From an uncultured Acidobacteriota bacterium (GTDB lineage: Bacteria > Acidobacteriota > Thermoanaerobaculia > UBA5066), in NCBI GenBank assembly GCA_903845115.1, contig CAIMWE010000022.1, forward strand, positions 102,510-166,509: a stretch of 64,000 nucleotides of DNA, read 5' to 3'. Shown here one piece after another: positions 45,440 to 55,072 of this stretch. Each line of letters opens with the position of its first letter. The first letter of the stretch is position 1. A program made the translations under genes and the position numbers. The notes beneath the pieces were generated by a model, which did not search any database, was not told where the DNA came from, and worked only from the letters and a program-made list of their open reading frames with translations.

Positions 45440-46977
45440 GGGACCATCCTCAGGTGGGCGATCTGGACGACAAAGTCGGCCGACGTCCTCACCAGGTTCA
45501 GCAGCGGGGCGGGGGCCACCCCGAACCAGACGATGCCGGCGACGAGCGGAAGGGCGCCGGCCAGCTCCCAGCCGTTGATGTCGGTCAGGCCGCGGTTCGC
45601 GGAGTTCCTGTCGGGGCCCCAGAAGACCTTCTGGACCAGCGTCAGGAGGTAGATCGCGCCCAGGATCAGCCCCGTGGAGGCGATCGCGCACCAGACGACG
45701 CTCCGCTGGAAGACCCCTCCCAGGATCAGGAACTCGCCCACGAAGCCGTTCAGGCCGGGGAGGCCCACGGAGCCGAGGGCGGCGATCACGAAGAGGGTCG
45801 TCGTGACCGGGACGTGGGTCGCCACGCCGCCGTAGTCGGACATCTCCCGCGTGTGGCGCCTTTCGTAGAGGACGCCGACGAGGAGGAAGAGGAGGCCGGT
45901 GGTCAGGCCGTGGCCGATCATCTGGAACATCGCGCCGGAGATCGCGGCCGCGTTGCCGGCGACGATCCCGAGGACGACGAGGGCGAGGTGGCTCACCGAG
46001 GAGTAGGCCACCAGCTTCTTCATGTCCTTCTGCGCCGCGGCGACCCAGGCCCCGTAGACGATGCCGATCAGCGCCAGCGCCGCGATGAACGGAGTGAAGC
46101 GGAAGGTGGCGCCCGGGAAGAGGGGGAGGGCGAACCGGAGGAGGCCGTACGTCCCCAGCTTCAGGAGGACGCCGGCCAGGATGACCGAGCCGCCCGTGGG
46201 AGCCTCCACGTGGGCGTCCGGGAGCCACGTGTGGAGCGGGAAGAGCGGGACCTTCACCAGGAAGGCGAGGGCGAACGCCCAGAAGAGGAAGTTCTCCTGG
46301 CGTATCGACAGGTGCCAGGCGCCGGACGCGGCGGCCGGGATCCAGTCGAGGAGCGAGAAGCTCTGGAAGTGGGTCGCCTGGGCGTGGACGCCGCCCAGGA
46401 AGAGGATCCCGACCAGCATCAGGAGGGACCCCGCCAGCGTGAAGAGGACGAACTTCATCGTGGCGTAGATCCGGCGCTTGCCGCCCCAGATGCCGATGAT
46501 GAAGTACATCGGGATCAGCATCACTTCCCAGAAGACGTAGAAGAGGATCGCGTCGAGAGCGACGAGGCTCCCCAGCATCCCTGTCTCCAGGAAGAGGAAG
46601 GCGGCGACGTAGCCCTTCCAGCGGTCGATCTTCTGGCCGCACGCTACGAGGAGGACGCAGACCGAGAGGACCGTGGTCAGCAGGATCAGCGACAGCGAGA
46701 GGCCGTCGATGCCCATCAGGTACCGGATGCCGAAGCGCGGGATCCAGTGGCGATCGACGAGGAACGATTCGATGCCGACGACCCGGGGGTCGAACCGCTG
46801 GAGGAGGAGGGCCGAGACGGCGAGGGTCGCGCCCGAGAAGAGGAGGCCGACGGCGCGGATCGCGTTCTTCGCGTTCCCCGGGACGAGGGCCAGGAGGAGG
46901 CCGCCGATCGACGGGAGGAAGACGAGCGTCGTCAGGATGTCGGCGCCGAGGAGGTCGAAGGGAGCGGATTCAGTCAT
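45436..46977 (-). CDS. nuoM: NADH-quinone oxidoreductase subunit M
   Basis: 513 aa. Second antiporter-like proton-pumping subunit. FYVFWEVMLIPMYFIIG with its key Glu, KVPLFPLHTWLPDAHVEAPT, DMKKLVAYSSVSHLALVVLG and MFQMIGHGLTTGLLFLLVG are diagnostic. ATG 46977, 7 bp after nuoL. About 14 TM helices. Confidence 0.97.
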   Translation of the reverse strand: MTESAPFDLLGADILTTLVFLPSIGGLLLALVPGNAKNAIRAVGLLFSGATLAVSALLLQRFDPRVVGIESFLVDRHWIPRFGIRYLMGIDGLSLSLILLTTVLSVCVLLVACGQKIDRWKGYVAAFLFLETGMLGSLVALDAILFYVFWEVMLIPMYFIIGIWGGKRRIYATMKFVLFTLAGSLLMLVGILFLGGVHAQATHFQSFSLLDWIPAAASGAWHLSIRQENFLFWAFALAFLVKVPLFPLHTWLPDAHVEAPTGGSVILAGVLLKLGTYGLLRFALPLFPGATFRFTPFIAALALIGIVYGAWVAAAQKDMKKLVAYSSVSHLALVVLGIVAGNAAAISGAMFQMIGHGLTTGLLFLLVGVLYERRHTREMSDYGGVATHVPVTTTLFVIAALGSVGLPGLNGFVGEFLILGGVFQRSVVWCAIASTGLILGAIYLLTLVQKVFWGPDRNSANRGLTDINGWELAGALPLVAGIVWFGVAPAPLLNLVRTSADFVVQIAHLRMVP

Positions 46978-46984
46978 CGCGGCC

Positions 46985-49108
46985 TTACCGGATCCAGACG
47001 TAGAGGGTGAACGTGAGCACGCCCAGCGTCAGCGTCAAGATGTAGTTTCGAACGTTCCCCGTGGTGAAGAAGCGCGCCAGGTCGCCGGTCAGCTCGACCA
47101 GGAAGGCCGAGGCGTTGATGACCCCGTCGATCACGAGGGCGTCGAACCCTCGCCACAGGGCGGTCCCGATCTTCCGGAAGGGCTCGAGGACGAGCGCCTC
47201 GATCCCCTCGTCGACGTTCCACTTGTTCGCGACGATCGGCCCGAGCGGGCCCGTACCGCGGTAGAAGGCGTCGGCCTGCACGCTCGGCACCTGGGGAGTG
47301 GCGCCCGCGGCGCCGTACCACCGCCAGGCGACCAGGATCCCGGCCGCCGCGACGGCCACCGACATCCCCATCAGGAGGTACTCGGTCGCGATCGAGACCT
47401 CGTGCGGGTGGGAGGCCGCGAGCGACGGAGCGAGGAACCGCATGAAGGTGTTGCTGCCGCCCAGTACCTCCGGGACCCCCAGGAACCCGAGGCCGAGCGC
47501 GCCGGCCGCGAGGACCCAGAGCGGCACCGTCATCGTGGCGGGGGACTCGTGGATGTGGCCCTCCGCCTCCTTCGAGCCGCGGAACGTCCCGAAGAAGGTC
47601 ATCCGCGCCAGGCGGAACATGTAGAAGGCGGTCATCCCGGCCGTCACGAGGCCGACCGCGAAGAGGCCGGGGTGGCCGGCGCCGAACGCCGCGCCCAGGA
47701 TCTGGTCCTTGGAGAAGAAGCCGGCCAGCGGCGGGATCCCGGCGATGGCGACCGTGGCGATCATCATCGTCCAGTAGGTCTGCGGGATCTTCGGCCTCAG
47801 GCCCCCCATGGCCCGCATGTCCTGCTCGTGGTGCATCGCCATGATGACCGAGCCCGAGCCGAGGAAGAGGCAGGCCTTGAAGAAGGCGTGGGTGAAGACG
47901 TGGAACATCCCGGCGCCGAACGCCCCGACGCCGCAAGCCAGGAACATGTACCCGAGCTGCGAGACCGTGGAGTAGGCCAGGACCTTCTTGATGTCGTTCT
48001 GGGCGAGGCCGATCGAGGCCGCGAAGATCGCGGTCGCGGCGCCGACCCAGGCCACGACCGTGAGAGCGTCGGGGGCCAGGACGAAGACCGCGCTGCACCG
48101 CGCCACCAGGTAGACGCCGGCCGTGACCATCGTCGCGGCGTGGATGAGGGCCGAGACGGGGGTCGGGCCCGCCATGGCGTCGGGGAGCCAGACGTAGAGG
48201 GGGACCTGCGCGCTCTTGCCGCAGGCGCCCAGGAAGAGGAGGAGGCAGACGGCGTAGACGGAGAGCGGGGCGTGGCCGTTCATCGCGCCGTGCCGGGCCA
48301 TGTCCACGAACGAGAAGTCGGCGGTCCCGAAGAGGGCGAAGATCCCGAAGATCCCCAGGACCATCCCGAAGTCACCGACCCGGTTCGTGACGAACGCCTT
48401 CTTCCCGGCGGCCGCGGCGAAGTCCTTGTCGTAGTAGTAGCCGATCAGGAGGTAGGAGCAGAGGCCCACGCCTTCCCACCCGATGAAGAGGACCGGGAGG
48501 CTGTTCGCCATCACCAGCGTCAGCATGGAGAACATGAAGAGGTTCAGGTAGGCGAAGAACCGGCCGAACCCCTCCTCGTCCTGCATGTAGCCGACGCTGT
48601 AGAGGTGGATCAGCGTCCCGACGAAGGTGACGAACGAGAGCATCAGCGCCGAGAGCGCGTCGAGGCGGAACGCGATATCGAGGACGTAGGGGCCCGCCGA
48701 CATCCAGCGGTAGGCGGTCTCCACGACGGCCGGGAGGCCGTTCTCGGAGGCGAGCGACTCGCGGACGAAGGGGACGACGACGCCGAGAGCCAGGACGCAC
48801 GAGAGGCCGGTCGCCCCGACGCCGACGACACCGTGGAAGAGGCGCTGCCAGTACGGGAGGGCCGGCACCGAGGGACCGTGCCCGTGAGCGCCGTGGCTGT
48901 CGTGACCGTGCCCGGCGGGATCGTCGTGGCCGTGGCCGCCGCCGTGGGGAGCGTGGCCGTGGTCTCCGTGGCCGGCGTCGGGGTGGGCTTCCCGCCAGGC
49001 GGCGGTCCGGCCCGCCGCGCGCTGCCACCCGGCGATCAGGGCGACGAGCCCGTTCACCAGGAAGCCCGCGAGGGGGAGCGCCGGGATGAGCCAGAGCGGA
49101 TAGGTCAT
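46985..49108 (-). CDS. nuoL: NADH-quinone oxidoreductase subunit L with His-rich insert
   Basis: 707 aa, distal proton-pumping subunit with about 16 TM and the long lateral helix at the C-terminus. FIGWEGVGLCSYLLIGYYY, KSAQVPLYVWLPDAMAGPTP, and DIKKVLAYSTVSQLGYMFLA are the family marks. Odd feature: the loop after the first TM (residues 42-77) contains 12 His in 36 residues, with Gly, Asp and Ala between them, resembling metal-binding His-rich loops. It is not part of ordinary NuoL. ATG 49108, 13 bp after nuoK. Confidence 0.95.
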   Translation of the reverse strand: MTYPLWLIPALPLAGFLVNGLVALIAGWQRAAGRTAAWREAHPDAGHGDHGHAPHGGGHGHDDPAGHGHDSHGAHGHGPSVPALPYWQRLFHGVVGVGATGLSCVLALGVVVPFVRESLASENGLPAVVETAYRWMSAGPYVLDIAFRLDALSALMLSFVTFVGTLIHLYSVGYMQDEEGFGRFFAYLNLFMFSMLTLVMANSLPVLFIGWEGVGLCSYLLIGYYYDKDFAAAAGKKAFVTNRVGDFGMVLGIFGIFALFGTADFSFVDMARHGAMNGHAPLSVYAVCLLLFLGACGKSAQVPLYVWLPDAMAGPTPVSALIHAATMVTAGVYLVARCSAVFVLAPDALTVVAWVGAATAIFAASIGLAQNDIKKVLAYSTVSQLGYMFLACGVGAFGAGMFHVFTHAFFKACLFLGSGSVIMAMHHEQDMRAMGGLRPKIPQTYWTMMIATVAIAGIPPLAGFFSKDQILGAAFGAGHPGLFAVGLVTAGMTAFYMFRLARMTFFGTFRGSKEAEGHIHESPATMTVPLWVLAAGALGLGFLGVPEVLGGSNTFMRFLAPSLAASHPHEVSIATEYLLMGMSVAVAAAGILVAWRWYGAAGATPQVPSVQADAFYRGTGPLGPIVANKWNVDEGIEALVLEPFRKIGTALWRGFDALVIDGVINASAFLVELTGDLARFFTTGNVRNYILTLTLGVLTFTLYVWIR

Positions 49109-49121
49109 CGTCTCTTCCCCT

Positions 49122-49475
49122 CTACCACTTCAGGAAGTTGATCTTGTCGACGTCCACCGTCTGGCGGGCGCGGAAGAGGGCGACGAAGATCGCGAGCCCG
49201 ATCGCGGCCTCGGCGGCCGCGATCGCGATGACGAAGAAGACGACCATCTGGCCTGCCGCGTCGCCGCGCATCCGGGCGTAGGTGAGGAAGAGGAGGTTGA
49301 CCGCGTTCATCATCAGCTCGATCGACAGGAAGATCGAGAGGGCGTTCCGCTTCAGCAGGGCGCCCGCCAGGCCGATGGCGAAGAGGATCGTCCCGACGAC
49401 GAGGTAGGCCGACGGGGCGACGGACATGACGGAGACGCCGGCCGCGGCCGCGGCGGACATCGTCGCGGGGTTCAT
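49122..49475 (-). CDS. nuoK: NADH-quinone oxidoreductase subunit K
   Basis: 117 aa with three TM helices. LLKRNALSIFLSIELMMNAVNLLFL contains the conserved Glu in TM2; the second buried Glu is in FVIAIAAAEAAIGLAI (TM3). The N-terminus has about 18 extra Ala/Ser-rich residues before the core; an internal ATG at residue 6 or 17 could be the true start. ATG overlaps the nuoJ stop (ATGA). Confidence 0.95.
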   Translation of the reverse strand: MNPATMSAAAAAGVSVMSVAPSAYLVVGTILFAIGLAGALLKRNALSIFLSIELMMNAVNLLFLTYARMRGDAAGQMVVFFVIAIAAAEAAIGLAIFVALFRARQTVDVDKINFLKW

Positions 49476-49999
49476 TCGAACCTCCTCTTGGAGAGCAGGA
49501 GCGCCCCGACGACCGCGAGGAGAAGCAGGACCGAGAGAGCCTCGAACGGGAGAAGGTAGTCGGTGAAGAGGAGCCGGCCCAGCATCGGGATCTCGCCGTC
49601 GACCCCGGTGGCGGGAATGGCGTTCAGGCTGGCCGACACGGGGACCGGCGGGGCGCCGGACCTCCAGGTCACGCCGACGAGGATCCCCCCGAGGGCGAGG
49701 ACGCTCACCGCGCTGAGGAAGCGGTGGACGACCCGGGTCTCCCTTTCGGCGGCCTCCTGGGTCAGGTTGAGCAGCATGATGACGAACAGGAAGAGGACCA
49801 GGATGGCGCCGGCGTAGACGATCACCTGCAGGGCCGCCACGAACGGCGCCGCGAGCAGGACCGAGAGGACCGCCAGGGCGAAGAAGGTGACGACGAGCGA
49901 GAGGACGCTCTTCACCGGGGTCTTCTGGAAGAGCATCGCGAGGGCCGAGACGATCGCCACGGCCGAGGCGGCGGCGAAGACGAGGAGCTCTCCGTTCAT
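49472..49999 (-). CDS. nuoJ: NADH-quinone oxidoreductase subunit J
   Basis: 175 aa, five TM helices. KTPVKSVLSLVVTFFALAVLS and VYAGAILVLFLFVIMLLNL, with the conserved Tyr/Gly of the pi-bulge helix, identify NuoJ. ATG 49999 overlaps the nuoH stop, so nuoI, normally between H and J, is absent here. Confidence 0.95.
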   Translation of the reverse strand: MNGELLVFAAASAVAIVSALAMLFQKTPVKSVLSLVVTFFALAVLSVLLAAPFVAALQVIVYAGAILVLFLFVIMLLNLTQEAAERETRVVHRFLSAVSVLALGGILVGVTWRSGAPPVPVSASLNAIPATGVDGEIPMLGRLLFTDYLLPFEALSVLLLLAVVGALLLSKRRFE

Positions 50000-51045
50000 C
50001 AGAACTTGCCTCCGCCGGCCAGGACCAGCCAGCCGGTCCACAGGAGGTTCAGGAGCGACAGGGGGAGGAACGCCTTCCACCCGAGGGCCATCAGCTGGTC
50101 GTAGCGGAAGCGGGGGAGCGTCCACCGGACCCAGATGAAGAGCCAGATGAAGCAGAAGGTCTTCACGGCGAAGATCCCGATCGAGGCGATCCCGCCCCAG
50201 AGGCCGGTCAGCGCCAGGCCCGGGAGCGACCAGCCGCCGAAGTAGAGCGTCACGATGAGGGCGGAGGCGGCCACCAGGTTCGCGTACTCGCCCATGAAGA
50301 ACATGCCGAACTTGAAGGCCGAGTACTCGGTGTGGAACCCGGCCACCAGCTCGGCCTCGGCCTCGGCCAGGTCGAACGGGAGGCGGTTCGTCTCGGCGAA
50401 GGCGGAGACGACGAAGATGATGCAGCCGAGGAGCTGCGGGATGCAGTTCCAGAGGTGGGTCTGCTGGTACTCCACGACCGCCGGCAGGCGGAGCGAGCCG
50501 GCCGCGAGGAAGACGCCGGTCGCCGCGATCCCCATCGCCAGCTCGTAGCTGATGATCTGCGCCGACGAGCGGATGCCGCCCATCAGCGAGAACTTGTCGT
50601 TCGACGACCAGCCGGCCAGGACGATCCCGTAGACGCCGAGGGACGTCAGGGCGAAGACGTAGAGGATGCCGACGTTCACGTCCGCGATGATCAGCGGGAT
50701 GGTGTGCGTCACCCCCCCGATCGTCAGCGGGATCTGTGACCCGAACGGGATCACCGCGAAGGTGGTCAGGGCCGGGATCATCATGATGAGGGGCGCCAGG
50801 TTGTAGAGGAGGCGGTCCGCGTAGATCGGGACCATGTCCTCCTTCATGAACATCTTCACGACGTCGGCCAGCGCCTGGAAGAGCCCGAACGGCCCGACGC
50901 GGTTCGGTCCGGGGCGGTCCTGGATCAGGGCCGCGCCGCGCCGCTCGAGGAGGACGAGGTTCGGGAGGAGCGCGGCCAGGACGACGGCCCAGACGAAGAG
51001 GATCTTCGCGATCGCCGCGATGGCGTCGAAGAGGAGTGGGTCCAT
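49999..51045 (-). CDS. nuoH: NADH-quinone oxidoreductase subunit H
   Basis: 348 aa, eight or nine TM helices. Links the quinone site to the proton channels. RRGAALIQDRPGPNRVGPFGLFQ, IIADVNVGILYVFALTSLGVYG, and AETNRLPFDLAEAEAELVAGFHTEYS (the acidic E-channel loop) are diagnostic. ATG 51045, 10 bp after nuoG. Confidence 0.97.
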   Translation of the reverse strand: MDPLLFDAIAAIAKILFVWAVVLAALLPNLVLLERRGAALIQDRPGPNRVGPFGLFQALADVVKMFMKEDMVPIYADRLLYNLAPLIMMIPALTTFAVIPFGSQIPLTIGGVTHTIPLIIADVNVGILYVFALTSLGVYGIVLAGWSSNDKFSLMGGIRSSAQIISYELAMGIAATGVFLAAGSLRLPAVVEYQQTHLWNCIPQLLGCIIFVVSAFAETNRLPFDLAEAEAELVAGFHTEYSAFKFGMFFMGEYANLVAASALIVTLYFGGWSLPGLALTGLWGGIASIGIFAVKTFCFIWLFIWVRWTLPRFRYDQLMALGWKAFLPLSLLNLLWTGWLVLAGGGKF

Positions 51046-51055
51046 CGGTGCCTCC

Positions 51056-52768
51056 CTACGCCTTTCCCGCGAGGGCGGGCAGCTTGTCGGTGTCGTCCAC
51101 CGAGGTTCGCGGAGGCCGCAGGACGTCGTACGCGGCGGCCGGAGAGGACGAGGGCGGCAGGCCCGTGACCGCCGGCTCCTCCCACGTCAGCCCCTGGTAG
51201 GCGGGGACGGCGGCGGCCAGCTTCCCGAAGACGTGGGCGGCGGTCCAGCGCGTCTCGAAGGAGCCGAAGAGCCTTCCGAGGTGCAGGAGGACCTCCAGGT
51301 CGGTCCGGACGATCGGCGGCGGGACGAAGGCCGCGTCGAAGCGCTGGACCCGCCCCTGGACGTTCACGAAGCTCCCGTCCTTCCCGGTCATCCCGGAGAC
51401 GGGGAGGACGACGTCGGCGACGTCGGTGAGGGGGTTTTCGACCCTGGCGTGGACGACCAGGAACTTCGCCTTCCGGAGCTTCGCGGCGAAGGCCGGGTCG
51501 GCGGTCCGCGCGGAGAACGCGGCGTCCGAGACGTAGAGGACGTCGGGGACGAGCGAGCCGGCCAGGATCTTCCCGAGCGCCGAAGCCCCGTCGGCCTTCC
51601 GGACCCCGGCGGCCTCGGCCCCCTTCGCGTTCGGCGCCGCGACGGTCCCCTTCACGAACCCGCCGTCGGCCCCCACGGCCTTCCGGTTCGGGATCCGGCG
51701 GAGCGGCCCCTGGTCCGCCTCGAACTCCACGTTCGGCGAGCCGACCGTCTTGCCGAAGAGCTCGGCGAGGAGCCAGTTCTCCTCCGTCGAGAGGTTCGCT
51801 GAGCCGAGGGCGACGATCGAGCCGGCCTGCGCGGCCTTCAGCTTCTCGTGGACGAGGCCCAGCGCCTCGCCCCAGTTCGTCTCCCTCCTTCCGGCCCCTC
51901 CGGGGGCCGAAGGAAGGGTGCCGTTCGGCACCAGCGGCTTCAGGAAGTCGCGGCCGTTCAGCGACTCGGCCAGGAACCGGCCGTGGTCGCAGAGCCAGAA
52001 GTCGTTGACCTCCGGGTTGACCCGCGGAAGGAAGCGGTGGACGACCTGGTCGCGGTGCTCCAGGGAGACATTGCAGCCGATCTCGCACCCCGGGCAGATC
52101 GAGGAGGTCTTGTCCAGCCACCAGACCCGCTTGCGGAACCGGAACTCCTTCGTCGTCAGGGCGCCGACGGGGCAGACGTCCGCGGTGCAGGCCGACCACT
52201 CGTTGTCGAGAATCCGCCCCTCGTGGGTCCAGACGATCGCATGGCCTCCGCGCTCGATCAGCGAGAGCTCCCCGGTGCCCGCGATCTCGCTGCAGAAGCG
52301 GATGCAGCGGGTGCAGTGGATGCACCGGGTCATGTCGGCGATGACGTGCGGCCCGATCTCGGTCCGGTCGTATCCCGGAGTCAGGCGGCGCGGCTCAGAG
52401 GTCCGGGAGACCGGCAGCCCGCCCGCCACGGCGTTGTCCTGCAGCTGGCACTCTCCCGCCTGGTCGCAGATCGGGCAGTCGAGCGGGTGGTTGATGAGGA
52501 GGAACTCCATCGTGGCGTTCCGGGCGGCCAGGGCCTTCTCGCTCGTCGCGCGGATCACCATGCCGTCCCGGATCGGGACGGTGCAGGAGGCCTGGACCTT
52601 CGGCATCCCGTCGATCTCGACCATGCACATCCGGCACTGCCCGACGATCGTGAAGCGAGGGTGGTAGCAGAAGTGGGGGACGTCGACGCCCGCGGCGCGG
52701 CACGCTTCGAGGGCGTTCGCGTCGTTCGGTACCTCCACGACGTTCCCGTCGACGGTGACTTTCGCCAT
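51056..52768 (-). CDS. nuoG: NADH-quinone oxidoreductase subunit G (short form)
   Basis: 570 aa, much shorter than the 900-residue E. coli form. Fe-S ligands visible in order: 2Fe-2S Cys in VPHFCYHPRFTIVGQCRMC, the HPLDCPICDQAGEC His/Cys cluster, CIHCTRCIRFC, and a further CPGCEIGCN set. The molybdopterin-like half is cut down and lacks its C-terminal domain. ATG 52768 overlaps nuoF (ATGA). Passes electrons from NuoEF toward NuoI/B. Confidence 0.95.
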   Translation of the reverse strand: MAKVTVDGNVVEVPNDANALEACRAAGVDVPHFCYHPRFTIVGQCRMCMVEIDGMPKVQASCTVPIRDGMVIRATSEKALAARNATMEFLLINHPLDCPICDQAGECQLQDNAVAGGLPVSRTSEPRRLTPGYDRTEIGPHVIADMTRCIHCTRCIRFCSEIAGTGELSLIERGGHAIVWTHEGRILDNEWSACTADVCPVGALTTKEFRFRKRVWWLDKTSSICPGCEIGCNVSLEHRDQVVHRFLPRVNPEVNDFWLCDHGRFLAESLNGRDFLKPLVPNGTLPSAPGGAGRRETNWGEALGLVHEKLKAAQAGSIVALGSANLSTEENWLLAELFGKTVGSPNVEFEADQGPLRRIPNRKAVGADGGFVKGTVAAPNAKGAEAAGVRKADGASALGKILAGSLVPDVLYVSDAAFSARTADPAFAAKLRKAKFLVVHARVENPLTDVADVVLPVSGMTGKDGSFVNVQGRVQRFDAAFVPPPIVRTDLEVLLHLGRLFGSFETRWTAAHVFGKLAAAVPAYQGLTWEEPAVTGLPPSSSPAAAYDVLRPPRTSVDDTDKLPALAGKA

Positions 52769-54150
52769 CAGGAGTGGATCCCTTCTGCCATCCGCCCGGC
52801 GACCTTCTCCGTGACGTCGGACGGGGCGGTCAGGGCGAAATCGGGCGAAGCGGCCTTTGCCAGGCACGCCTCGAACTCGGGGCGGAACTTCGCGATGCCG
52901 GAGAGGACGGGGGCGATGGCAGCGTCGGAGAAGACGCAGATCGTCATCCCGTTCCCCATCTGGCTCGCCACCTGGACGAGGAGGTCGAGGTCCTGTCGCT
53001 TCCCCTGGCCGTTCACCACCCTCTTCAGCATCTTGTTCAGCCAGGGGGTCCCTTCGCGGCACGGCGTGCACTGGCCGCACGACTCGTGGGCGTAGAACTT
53101 GGAGATGTTCGCGACCGCCTTCGGGATGTCGGTCGTCTCGTCCATCACGATGATGGCGGCCGACCCGAGCATCGACTTCGCGGCGGCGACGCCGTCGAAG
53201 TCGAGCGGCATGCTCTGGACCTCTTCGGCCGTCAGCATCGGCGCCGACGACCCGCCGGGGATCACCGCCTTCAGCTTCCGGCCTCCCTTGACCCCGCCGG
53301 CCAGGGCCAGCAGCTCCAGGAAGGGGATTCCCATCGGCGCCTCGTAGACGCCGGGGCGCTCCACGTGGCCCGAGATGCAGAAGAGCTTCGGGCCGGTGTT
53401 CTTCTCGTTCCGGCCATAGGTCCTGAACCAGTCGGGCCCGCGGTCGAGGATGTGCTTGACGCAGCAGAGCGTCTCGACGTTGTTGACGACGGTGGGGGAG
53501 GCCCAGACGCCCGAGACGGCCGGGAACGGCGGCTTGATCCGCGGGTGGCCGCGCTTCCCCTCGAGGCTCTCGATGAGGGCGGTCTCCTCGCCGCAGATGT
53601 AGGCCCCGCCGCCCCGGTGGATCGTGAGGTCGAGGTCGAGGCCGCTCCCCTGGACGTTCTTCCCGAGCAGCCCCTTCGCGTAGGCCTCGTCGACGGCGGC
53701 GTTCAGGACCTCGGCCCCGTGGACCATCTCGCCCCGGATGTAGAGGTAGGCGTGCCTCACGCCCAGCGCGAAGCTGGCCAGCATCATCCCTTCCAGGATC
53801 TGGTGCGGGTCCTTCTCGATGAGGACCCGGTCCTTGAAGGTGCCGGGCTCCGACTCGTCGGCGTTGCAGAGGAGGTAGACCGGCTTGTTCCCGCGCTTCT
53901 CCTTCGGCGGCACGAACGTCCACTTCAGGCCGCACGGGAAGCCGGCGCCGCCGCGGCCGCGGAGGCCAGACGCCTTCACCAGGTCGGTCACCTTCGACGG
54001 GGTCCACTCGCCGGTGGCGATCCCCGCGAGGACCTTCTTCCACGAGGCGTACCCGCCGTCGGCGAGGTAGCCGTCGATCGCGGGGGAGTCGGGGCGGGAG
54101 ATGCGGGCGAGGAGGACCGGCACGTACCCGGCGGGCCACATCTCGCTCAT
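52768..54150 (-). CDS. nuoF: NADH-quinone oxidoreductase subunit F
   Basis: 460 aa. Binds NADH and FMN and starts electron transfer. GRGGAGFPCGLKW (residues 65-77), CNADESEPGTFKDR, YIRGEM, and GAYICGEETALIESLEG form the flavin and NADH sites. N3 cluster Cys are in ESCGQCTPCREG plus the downstream Cys of MTICVFSDAAI. ATG overlaps the nuoE stop (ATGA). Confidence 0.97.
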   Translation of the reverse strand: MSEMWPAGYVPVLLARISRPDSPAIDGYLADGGYASWKKVLAGIATGEWTPSKVTDLVKASGLRGRGGAGFPCGLKWTFVPPKEKRGNKPVYLLCNADESEPGTFKDRVLIEKDPHQILEGMMLASFALGVRHAYLYIRGEMVHGAEVLNAAVDEAYAKGLLGKNVQGSGLDLDLTIHRGGGAYICGEETALIESLEGKRGHPRIKPPFPAVSGVWASPTVVNNVETLCCVKHILDRGPDWFRTYGRNEKNTGPKLFCISGHVERPGVYEAPMGIPFLELLALAGGVKGGRKLKAVIPGGSSAPMLTAEEVQSMPLDFDGVAAAKSMLGSAAIIVMDETTDIPKAVANISKFYAHESCGQCTPCREGTPWLNKMLKRVVNGQGKRQDLDLLVQVASQMGNGMTICVFSDAAIAPVLSGIAKFRPEFEACLAKAASPDFALTAPSDVTEKVAGRMAEGIHS

Positions 54151-54704
54151 CTCAGCCCCCCGAGGAACTTCTGGAGATTGTCCTTCGTGATGATGGCGAA
54201 ATCGTCGTCGTTCACCATCACGGCCGGCGCCTTGTCGCACTGCGCCAGGCACTCCACCTCGATCACGGTGAACCGCCCGTCGGCCGACGTCTCGCCCGGC
54301 TTCAGGTCGCCGAGGATCTTCCGGCACTCGGCGAACACCTCCTCGGCCCCCGCCAGGTGGCAGGAGATCGAGGTGCAGAACTGGATCAGGTGCTTGCCCA
54401 CCGGGGCCCGGTTGTACATGGTGTAGAAGGTCGTGACCCCCCAGACGAAGGCGGGCGAGAGGCCGAGGAGGCCCGCCACGTAGTCGACCGCCTCCCTCGA
54501 GATCCAGCCGAACTCCCCCTGGGCGATCCAGAGGGTCGGCAGGAGGGCCGCCTGCTTCGTCGGGTAGCGGGTCAGCAGCTTCTCGAACCGGGCCAGGGCC
54601 TTCGGCGAGAAAGCGACCGCCTTGCCTGCGGAGAGAGCCCCGTGCTCGCCCACACGGGGGAGACCGGCCTGCTCGGAGACCGGGGTACCAGCGCCGCCGC
54701 TCAT
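54147..54704 (-). CDS. nuoE: NADH-quinone oxidoreductase subunit E
   Basis: 185 aa. Thioredoxin-like 2Fe-2S subunit beside NuoF. Cluster ligands are CTSISC (Cys-x4-Cys) and CLAQC (Cys-x3-Cys). Residues 1-33 before SPKALARFEKLLTRYP are a variable lead. ATG 54704 overlaps the nuoA stop, so nuoA runs straight into nuoE with no nuoB, C or D between. Confidence 0.96.
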   Translation of the reverse strand: MSGGAGTPVSEQAGLPRVGEHGALSAGKAVAFSPKALARFEKLLTRYPTKQAALLPTLWIAQGEFGWISREAVDYVAGLLGLSPAFVWGVTTFYTMYNRAPVGKHLIQFCTSISCHLAGAEEVFAECRKILGDLKPGETSADGRFTVIEVECLAQCDKAPAVMVNDDDFAIITKDNLQKFLGGLR

Positions 54705-55063
54705 TCCCAGTCGAACGCTCCCTTCTTCCAGAGGTAAGCGAACCCGAGGAAGAGGACGCCCAGGAAGAGGACCATCTCGCCGAACATCGGCCAGCCGCCC
54801 TTCCGGAAGACCACCGCCCACGGGTAGAGGAAGGCCGCTTCCACGTCGAAGATGATGAACATCATCGCGACGATGAAGAACTTGACGGAGATCCGCTTTC
54901 GGCTCACGTCGAGGAGCGGAAGGCCGCTTTCGTAGGGCCCGAGCTTGCGTTTCGTCCTCACCTTGCGCCCCAGGAGGGCGTTCAGGAGCAGTAAGGCGAC
55001 CGCGACGACTGCCGCGATGACCAACATCAGGAGGATGGGAAGGAAGGCTTCTGAAGTACCCAT
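54701..55063 (-). CDS. nuoA: NADH-quinone oxidoreductase subunit A
   Basis: 120 aa, three TM helices. GPYESGLPLLDVSRKRISVKF and MMFIIFDVEAAFLYPWAV are diagnostic, including the acidic TM2. First gene of the unit; a TTGACG...AAAAGT promoter lies just upstream and no Shine-Dalgarno is seen, so the leader is very short. Confidence 0.96.
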   Translation of the reverse strand: MGTSEAFLPILLMLVIAAVVAVALLLLNALLGRKVRTKRKLGPYESGLPLLDVSRKRISVKFFIVAMMFIIFDVEAAFLYPWAVVFRKGGWPMFGEMVLFLGVLFLGFAYLWKKGAFDWE

Positions 55064-55072
55064 GCGGCGCTC

